Origin: Paracyclopina nana
Taxonomy: Eukaryota > Arthropoda > Copepoda > Cyclopoida > Cyclopettidae
Assembly: GCA_019096065.1 (NCBI GenBank)
Contig: JAGUCH010000004.1
Coordinates: forward strand, 9,114,001 to 9,178,000
Direction of reading: 5' to 3'
Length of the DNA: 64,000 nt
In this document: positions 57,786-64,000 of the stretch, in pieces
Layout of the letters: each line of letters begins with the position of its first letter
Position numbering within the stretch: the stretch's first letter is position 1
Made by a program: the position numbers and the translations under genes
Notes under the pieces: generated by a model
The model's database searches: none
What the model was told of the DNA's origin: nothing
The model's input: the letters and a program-made list of their open reading frames with translations, nothing else

Positions 57786-58960
57786 GGTCAAGGACGGAGG
57801 GGGACCACCAACAATTCGTGGCCCAAGTCCCGATCCGCATCGTCAAAATCAAGGCCAGGGCTCTGGTGGACAGTGGCAACAGCTGGCGCATGTGTATCTC
57901 CAAGAATTTCGCCCGTCGCCTCGGAGTTCTTCCGCATGGCCTCTGGCCCATGCCCGACATGCCCGCCATGGGCACTGCCCACGCTCAACAATGTCTCCAG
58001 GTCCTGGGAGAGTTGCGGCAGCCGCTACGAGTGCAGCTAGGCAATCATCCTCACTCCTTCTCAATCCGGCCCGCAGTGGTGCGAAACCTCTCCATGGATT
58101 TCAACCTGTCGGGGCCGTTCCTGAGCCATCATCGCATCGATCAGCTTCACTCCCAAGGGACCCTCCGTGTGCACGGGAAACAGATTCCGTCGTTGGTGGG
58201 CGCCCTTCAACCCACTGCGGTCCAGGAAGAGTACAAAGTCTGGATTTTGCGACCCGTCAATATTCCAGCCCGCACTGTCACCTTGGCGGCCGCAGTAGCT
58301 ACCCACTGGCCTCACGGATCCACGCGGGCCGCCGCCCTCGAGGCGGAGCCCCAGTTTGCCGCGCAGACGCAGTTAGCCCCTTGGAGCGTCGCATTAGTCC
58401 AACCGAAGGCCGACGGAAACCTGTCGGTCGGGGTGTTGAAACCCCTGGATCACCCGCTCCGTCTCAAGGGTGGAGTGGTCTATGGCACTCTCCGCAGCTA
58501 TGAGGGAACTGATGTACCCGGCGGATCCGGGACCATCCCCTCAGTGCAAGCCATGCGTGCGTCCACCGTCACGCGCGACTCCGGCCAGAAGCAACCTGAG
58601 GTCGATACAGCCCGCCGCTACGAGCAAGTCAACTTTATCATCGACACCTTCAAGCTGAAAGACAATGAAATGCTCAAGGGGGACCCTAAGCGGTTGGCCC
58701 AGGCTGCCACGTTGCTCGCCACCCATGTGAAGGCCTTTTCACTTGACGGCCGCACCGGGCAGACCAAGCTGGTCGAACACGCCGTCAACCTCAAACCAGG
58801 GACGAAGCCCATCAACATCCGTCGACGGCCTATCAACCCGAACCTCAAAGCTTCCCTGAAGGAACAGATCAAGAAATGGCTGGACGAAGAGGTTTTCATG
58901 CCCATCACTTCCCTTGTTCCGCACCTCTCGTTCCCGTCCGCAAGAAAGACGGCACGCTGA
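57728..58960 (+). CDS. Gypsy protease and N-terminal part of reverse transcriptase
   Basis: Near residues 44-50 is A-L-V-D-S-G-N-S, the retropepsin active site (about 57857-57880). The remainder is a linker ending with the RT palm entry (P-I-N-I-R-R-R-P-I-N-P) and a K-K-W-L-D-E-E block. The frame breaks at about 58900 and RT continues in the -1 frame. Confidence 0.75.
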   Translation: MGPCSLPQQGPGNPRSILLRSRTEGDHQQFVAQVPIRIVKIKARALVDSGNSWRMCISKNFARRLGVLPHGLWPMPDMPAMGTAHAQQCLQVLGELRQPLRVQLGNHPHSFSIRPAVVRNLSMDFNLSGPFLSHHRIDQLHSQGTLRVHGKQIPSLVGALQPTAVQEEYKVWILRPVNIPARTVTLAAAVATHWPHGSTRAAALEAEPQFAAQTQLAPWSVALVQPKADGNLSVGVLKPLDHPLRLKGGVVYGTLRSYEGTDVPGGSGTIPSVQAMRASTVTRDSGQKQPEVDTARRYEQVNFIIDTFKLKDNEMLKGDPKRLAQAATLLATHVKAFSLDGRTGQTKLVEHAVNLKPGTKPINIRRRPINPNLKASLKEQIKKWLDEEVFMPITSLVPHLSFPSARKTAR

Positions 58961-59141
58961 GATGGTGTGTAGACTATACGGAACTCAACAAAGCCACTGT
59001 GGTTGACTCGCACCCCATCGGTAACATCAGGGACAATCTCAGCCGATTGTCCCGCTCGACAGTGTTCTCGACATTAGATGCGGTGGGCGACTTTAACGTG
59101 GTTCCCATCCGAGCAGAGGATGTCAAAAAGACCACCTTCTA
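58900..59141 (+). pseudogene. Gypsy reverse transcriptase, middle piece
   Basis: A-P-L-V-P-V-R-K-K-D-G-T-L-R-W-C-V-D-Y-T-E-L-N-K is the classical RT block, followed by the motif A region (F-S-T-L-D-A-V-G-D-F), where most gypsies have F-S-x-L-D-x-x-x-G-Y. The frame ends in TAA at 59140-59142 and continues in the -1 frame. Confidence 0.75.
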
Positions 59142-60098
59142 ATGGGAGACGGCTCCTACGCCTTCCTCAAGATGCCCTTTGGCCTCACCAATGGGCCCAA
59201 GACATACAGTCGCCTCAATCGGTTGGTCCTGGAAGGGGTATCGTGGGATGTCGCCTTGCCCTACCTCGACGATTGCCTGGTTCAGTCCGCCAACTTCGAG
59301 TCTCACCTCTGCAACCTGCGCTTAGTGCTGCAAGCCCACGAGAGGGCGGGGCTCCTACTGAAGCCATCCAAATGCCACTTGTTCCAATCCAGAGTGACAT
59401 ACCTAGGACATGTCGTCACCCCGCAAGGCCTCGAGGTTATGCCGGCCTACATCGACCTCATCCGCGAGTGGCCACTGCCTAACACCAGGAAGCAACTGCG
59501 GATATTCCTCGGCAAGGCCAATTATTACAGATCCTTCATCGAGAAGTACCAACACGTTTCGGCACCCTTGTCCGACAAGCTCTCCAAGGATGACAGTACC
59601 AGCGACAACCACGTCTTCCAGCCCACTCCTGAGTTCCGGGCCGCCTTCAACAAGCTCAAGAACAGATTGACCTCGGCGCCCGTACAGGCTTATCCTGATT
59701 TCGCTTCACCTAACCCCTTTATCTTGGACACTGACTTCTCGCAAGAAAACAGGGCAGTGGGAGGAGTTCTCTCCCAAGTTCAGGATCGCAAGGAAAGGGT
59801 CATTTTATACGGTGCCAAGAAGCTGAACGCGGCTCAGAGCAATTACTCTGCTAACCAGGGTGAGCTGGTGGCTGTAATAATCTTCATCAAACAATTCAAA
59901 TACTACTTGCAACATCGCCGTTTCATCCTGCGCACTGATCATCGGGCCCTCCTCTGGATCCGCTCCATGGAGGCCCCCACGGGTATGCTGGGCCGATGGC
60001 TCGACACCATTTCCAACTACGACTTCGAAGTGGTTCACCGGGCTGGGGTCAAACACGGCAACGCTGACTCCCTCAGCCACGCTCCTCATTTAGAGTAG
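59142..60098 (+). CDS. Gypsy RT (YLDD) and RNase H
   Basis: Starts with K-M-P-F-G-L-T-N-G-P; the catalytic Y-L-D-D is at 59262-59273; L-G-H-V-V-T marks the thumb. RNase H has F-I-L-D-T-D-F-S (first Asp), the Glu in N-Q-G-E-L-V-A and the T-D-H-R-A-L block. It ends with the V-H-R-A-G-x-K-H-G-N-A-D-S-L-S-H motif that closes gypsy RNase H. Confidence 0.85.
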   Translation: MGDGSYAFLKMPFGLTNGPKTYSRLNRLVLEGVSWDVALPYLDDCLVQSANFESHLCNLRLVLQAHERAGLLLKPSKCHLFQSRVTYLGHVVTPQGLEVMPAYIDLIREWPLPNTRKQLRIFLGKANYYRSFIEKYQHVSAPLSDKLSKDDSTSDNHVFQPTPEFRAAFNKLKNRLTSAPVQAYPDFASPNPFILDTDFSQENRAVGGVLSQVQDRKERVILYGAKKLNAAQSNYSANQGELVAVIIFIKQFKYYLQHRRFILRTDHRALLWIRSMEAPTGMLGRWLDTISNYDFEVVHRAGVKHGNADSLSHAPHLE

Positions 60099-60125
60099 CG
60101 AGGAGATCACATCAGCTCGGACGTA

Positions 60126-60686
60126 TTGGACGACGACTTTTTCCAGGTAGCTAACCTAAAGCTGATTCCGACTAAGCCAGAATTGTGGGCCGCGGCTCAG
60201 GAGGAAGACGACGATTTAGTCCTCCAGAAACAGCTGGTCCCGCTGAAACAATCGCCCTCGCAAGAGAACCTCAATTCTGCATCACCTCAAGGCCGTGTGT
60301 TGCTGGAGCAGCTCAATACGATGACTCTGGATCAACAGGGCGCGCTCCGCCTGCTCGACAGAAACAGGCAAATCTCGCGACTGGTGGTACCCCGCAAGTG
60401 GCAGGAAGCCAGCCTCCGCCACGTGCACGACACCATGGGACACCAGGGTCGCGACTCCGTGGTCCACCGGGCCGCCCAGCACTTCTACTTCCTGTGTATG
60501 ACGCGCCTGGCTGACGAAGTTGTCAAATCCTGCCTCCTTTGCCAGCAATCCAAGCCGGCCCAAAAGAACCAGCAACACACCATCCGATTGCATCACACGG
60601 GATACCCGTTTCAAATCTTGAGCCTCGACTATGTGGGCCCGTTCCAGCCTTCCTCAAATCGCCACTGTTTCTTGTTCACCGCTTAG
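60126..60686 (+). pseudogene. Gypsy integrase zinc-binding domain and start of core, closed by TAG
   Basis: H-D-T-M-G-H-Q-G ... C-L-L-C-Q-Q-S-K is the HHCC domain. L-S-L-D-Y-V-G-P-F contains the first catalytic Asp. TAG at 60684-60686 interrupts and the same frame resumes at 60687. Confidence 0.75.
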
Positions 60687-60689
60687 TGT

Positions 60690-61015
60690 GTGTTCACCAA
60701 ATGGATTGAAGCATTCCCATGCAGCTCCAACGACGCCGAGACAGCGGTGCGGTTCTTGACCACCGAAATCATTCCTCGATATGGCCTTCCGGAGAGACTC
60801 CTCACTGACCAAGGGACCCACTTCACGACTCATCTCATGCGAGAGGTGTGTGCAGCTCTGGGGATACAGGCCACTACTACCCCTTCATACAACCCGCGCA
60901 GCAACCCGGTTGAGCAGGCACACAGGGACCTCAATGAACTAATCCGGAAGATGGTCAAAGGCCGATATGCGGATTGGGCCGAAGTTGTTCCCTTTGCGCT
61001 CTTCACACTTCGTAC
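60690..61015 (+). pseudogene. Gypsy integrase catalytic core, split by a MITE
   Basis: L-L-T-D-Q-G-T-H-F (second Asp) and N-P-V-E-Q-A-H-R-D (catalytic Glu) are present. The frame is cut at 61015 by a 743-bp element. The integrase sequence continues at 61767. Confidence 0.8.
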
Positions 61016-61758
61016 GGGGAACGGTAATAAGATCGAAATTTTAAGATTGAAATCAACATGGGATTACAAAGTCGAAGCTTTTTAGAGACTGGATATTAAA
61101 GTCGAAAGAGTAGGGTATTAAGTCCGATGGATTTTGAGTCTCAGGGTAATACCTCATCCTCATCTAAGTAAAAATAAAAGTTGCTTGCCACAGCCAATAA
61201 TTATAATAGTATAATTTTCAGAGGTGAAAAATGAATTATGTAGCATAAAAACTATCCCATTTCCAAAGACACCCTTATATGTCCTGTTCATGTACGCCCC
61301 AAACTCCTTAGGAAAATGCACGAAAAACACCTCAAGGAAAGGAGAAAAATTGTCTTATGACAAGCGCCAGCTGATACTAAAAAAAAAGCTGAACTCGTAT
61401 AGTAGCAGTCAGCAGCAGATTCACTATTCCTTATGACAATTTTTTCCATACCTTAAGGCATTCTTGATACATGAACAGGGCATTAGGGGGCCTAACAATG
61501 GCTAAAAAAATGGGTAAATAAAAGTTGCTTCATATGGCTATGAGAGGGGTCCAAAGTTTTACTTCATAACTTCGACACTAAAATCAAGATGTTTCGACTT
61601 TAAAATCCAGGTGGAGGTTCATTTTTTGTTTTCCCGTTCGATCTTATTACCCAGTATCAATTTCAGTTCGATCTTAAAATCCAGGTGATTCGACTTTAAA
61701 ATCCCTTATCAATTCGGCTTTAAAATCCCCCCTAAATTCGATCTTAATACCGGCACCC
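61016..61758. mobile_element. 743-bp non-autonomous TIR element in the gypsy integrase
   Basis: Left end GGGGAACGGTAATAAGATCG and right end (reverse complement) GGGTGCCGGTATTAAGATCG agree except at four positions. The 8-bp target duplication CTTCGTAC is at 61008-61015 and 61759-61766. The last 150 bp holds several TTCGA(C/T)TTTAAAATCC-type subterminal repeats, with matching inverted ones on the left. There is no transposase; the frame at 61224-61436 is not supported. Confidence 0.9.
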
Positions 61759-61766
61759 CTTCGTAC

Positions 61767-62916
61767 CACCAAGAACCGCTCTACGGGCCTGGCACCATAC
61801 GAAATGGTCTTCGGTTGTCAACCCTCGACCAACTTAGATTTGATCTTCGGGGACCCGCAACCGGCAGTGGCAAAGGCCACACAGGCTGGCCGTTTCGCCA
61901 AGCAGCTCAAGGAAAGAATACAGCTGGCGCATGAATGGGCACGCAAGAACATTTCCACCTCCATCGAACGACAGCGCCGAGCCTACCACATGGACAAGCG
62001 TGCCTTCTCTGTAGGACAGAGAGTGTGGCTGTTCACTCCAAAGGTCCAAACCTTTTGGACTGGACCTTGGACCATAGTAAAGCAAGTCAACGAGCTCACT
62101 TACGAGATCGCCCCCCCCGATCCATCATGGACTCGCACACAAAACCAAGTCGTCTCGGTGGATCCCCTTAAGCTGTACGTCACGTATGAGCAAAATGAGG
62201 ACAACCTGCCTACAGCACCACCGGCGGAAGACTTGGACCTGTCAATGCTGGGCGACGAGTCCGCCGAATTCCTCACAGACCCGCCAGACGACCCCGCAAC
62301 AAAATCAACCAGCGACCTCTCCACGCCTTACGAGTACGCGGTGGCTCCGACGGACCGAGGGTATGGGTTTCCGGAAGCTAATAATGACCCTATTCCGGTT
62401 TTCAATGATGACCCGACTATACCTGAATATGACTGCACTCGATACGAACCCGATCCGGACGACCGGTCATCCACCCCAGAAAATGAGCCTGAGACCGGAA
62501 ACACGCCTATGCAAAATACACCACAGCTGCAGAAATCTCCTACCCGCGCGGATAGTCCCCAGCGCACCAGCACTGTAGCTAAGCGAAAACGCCGGTCAAA
62601 CGCAGAAATGCTCCAAGCCGACACGGAGCGAATCTTAGGTGGGCCAGACGTATTCTCGAAACGATCACGATCAAATACCCGTAGTGGCGACAGGCAGAAT
62701 AAACAAGATGATGACACGTTACCGCTGCAACACTTGCAGCCTGCTCCACCACCTATGCATCAATCGGCAAGGTATCTATTGCCACCACTAGAACCTCGAC
62801 CACTACCTCTTCGGCCATCAATCCCATCACCTATCAGAGAAGTGTCGCATTCAACATCCTCGTCGGCGCCATCAGCAACTACAGCAGAAACGCACGATGA
62901 TGTTTTCCAAGACTGA
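61767..62916 (+). CDS. Gypsy integrase C-terminus (GPY/F) and disordered tail
   Basis: Resumes after the MITE with L-A-P-Y-E-M-V-F-G. Then comes the GPY/F-type block G-Q-R-V-W-L-F-T-P-K ... F-W-T-G-P-W-T-I-V-K. The last 220 residues are Pro/Ser/Thr/Asp-rich and look disordered, with a basic K-R-K-R-R-S-N patch. The frame differs from the pre-MITE piece only because of the insertion length. Confidence 0.7.
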
Positions 62917-63111
62917 AAATAACTGCAATGTACAAAGACTCTCAAATCTGCCAATATTTTGCTCCCTCACGACAAAGTTTGGGGGGGTGCGCTCACATAG
63001 TGCACATATATTTCATATTTCACACATGTATCATAACTGCATAATTCACATCTGCTCATGTTTATAAACCATGACATTCGGCTGCAAGCAAACGCTCAAG
63101 ACACACAATAA

Positions 63112-63134
63112 TTGTTCTCTTTTTCTCTTGCAGT
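63112..63134 (+). promoter_or_regulatory. Candidate env splice acceptor
   Basis: A strong pyrimidine tract TGTTCTCTTTTTCTCTTGCAG ends at 63134, 96 nt before the env ATG. Spliced env mRNA is known for gypsy-type errantiviruses. The leader donor at 56978 would be a natural partner. Confidence 0.5.
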
Positions 63135-63229
63135 CTGAGTTACCAACTGACTACCTCTTAAAAGAAATCTATTCTTAGCACGCTACCTCAACCATACATC
63201 CGGGCCATTGCTTGTGCAACCCAACACTG

Positions 63230-64000
63230 ATGCTCCTGGCATTCTTCATCTACAGCTATTGGATCCTCTTAAATGAGGTGGCTCAAGCAGCAGCCTTTCC
63301 AGGGCAATCGCCTTGCCCAGCAGACCTGAACACCCCAGACGCCAAGGTGACCTCGTTCACCACTTATGACTGCGCGCATCCAGACGCCATGCACGAGGCC
63401 ATCGACTTGAGCCAGCCTGAACTCTGCGAAGACATCCGCAGCTCTTACCAATCACCAGTTAACATCACGATCCAGGTGTTACAGACGGCTTCAACCCTTT
63501 CCGTTAAAGCCTACCGATGCCGGGTGCACATATCGCGAGAAGTTACCCGCTGTGGATACGACAGCATCAGCTATGGAACCCAGATGACCGACGTAAACCG
63601 ATCATATCTGGTGACGCCTCAAGCATGCCGAGATGCTGCTGAAAACGCTTCCTCCTGGTAGAAAACAAGAAGAAGGTCCAGGTTACGCTCAACAACCCCG
63701 TGTCCTTGTCATACTTCTCCAAGGGCGGGCTCAACAAGGATCACAAATGCACAACGACTACATTCACCAGTGGCAGGATCACCTTCTCCCGCTCGTATGA
63801 AACCACCACCATCCACGCCCTGGTGGAGCCTATCTACGGCAAGCTCAACACCGCGAACGGCCGAGTGGTTTTCTCCACTGATTGTGCAGGACGACGCTGA
63901 AGGCACCATTGTGTGGCCTAAACGCAAGGCCCCTCGCTGCGAGGACGAGCTAAGCGAGGTATACAAAGGGCCGGCCGTGCTGTACCCTCATCGCAACTCA
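63230..64000 (+). pseudogene. Envelope glycoprotein-like gene of the gypsy element (frameshifted, 3' end missing)
   Basis: ATG 63230 opens a signal peptide (M-L-L-A-F-F-I-Y-S-Y-W-I-L-L). An ectodomain with regularly spaced cysteines follows (T-Y-D-C, E-L-C-E-D, Y-R-C-R-V, T-R-C-G-Y-D) and N-glycosylation sequons. The frame closes at TAG 63659, continues in the -1 frame to 63900, and then shifts again near 63890. The cysteine layout resembles envelope proteins found in arthropod BEL and gypsy elements that derive from negative-strand virus glycoproteins, but this is a pattern impression. The transmembrane part is outside the window. Confidence 0.5.

Larger units (their letters stand above)
55547..64000 (+). 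mobile_element. Ty3/gypsy element with env, inserted in ENaC copy D intron 1 (3' end outside window)
   Basis: Order: LTR, PBS, leader, gag with CCHC knuckle, protease, RT, RNase H, integrase, GPY/F module, tail, splice acceptor, env. It is GC-rich unlike its AT-rich host flank, which suggests fairly recent arrival. Frame changes near 58900, 59140, 63655 and 63890, a TAG at 60684 and a MITE in the integrase show that the copy is defective. No 3' LTR is in view. Confidence 0.85.

Noticed and set aside
61224-61436. 70-residue ORF in the MITE inside the gypsy integrase
   Set aside because: No motif; composition follows AT-rich element sequence.

Overview
The window is animal nuclear DNA, probably from an invertebrate. 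It has GT-AG introns, many only 59-70 nt long, TATA-box promoters and AATAAA signals. It encodes metazoan-type proteins: a protein O-fucosyltransferase (POFUT1) with an ER-retention-like C-terminus, a SMIM14 orthologue, and DEG/ENaC sodium channels. Repeats and mobile elements dominate the rest. I could not assign a phylum.

Layout. 1-9.1 kb: the 3' part of a Ty3/gypsy-like or retrovirus-like element (protease, RT/RNase H, integrase, a long tail, then a decayed secreted or envelope-like ORF). Its reading frame is broken by repeated -1 steps. 9.1-11.2 kb: repeat-bearing non-coding DNA. 11.2-17.3 kb: a compact block of four genes. Two are minus-strand membrane-protein genes with 59-70 nt introns. 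Two are intronless plus-strand genes, each behind its own TATA box; the second encodes a 628-residue envelope-like membrane glycoprotein. I did not recognise any of the four as a named family member. 17.3-20.9 kb: a repeat duplicated in tandem and in inverted orientation. 20.9-22.6 kb: a minisatellite with a 9-bp base unit. 22.6-23.8 kb: the 3' end of a kelch-like gene. 24.5-28.7 kb: POFUT1 (+). 29.3-29.7 kb: SMIM14 (-), convergent with POFUT1 across a microhomology-flanked tandem duplication.

33-55.5 kb is a cluster of four DEG/ENaC paralogues whose extracellular domain carries five Notch/LNR repeats. Copy A (minus) is a pseudogene with a frameshift and a transposon inside the second transmembrane exon. 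Copies B and C (plus) are intact 12-exon genes of about 888 and 878 residues. Copy D keeps only exon 1 because a gypsy element landed in its first intron. A and B are head to head, and remnants of A's first exon downstream of B and C show that the duplicated unit included the shared promoter region. Between B and C lie a tyrosine-recombinase-like exon, a hAT-type MITE, a long palindrome and a second 9-bp-based minisatellite.

55.5-64 kb is that gypsy element: a candidate 195-bp LTR, primer-binding site, gag, pol, and an envelope gene behind a candidate splice acceptor, running off the window. Its integrase is split by a 743-bp terminal-inverted-repeat element with an 8-bp target duplication. 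Three non-autonomous elements (30.5, 33.1 and 61.0 kb) share GG(G) termini, subterminal short-repeat arrays and 7-8 bp target duplications, and may form one lineage.
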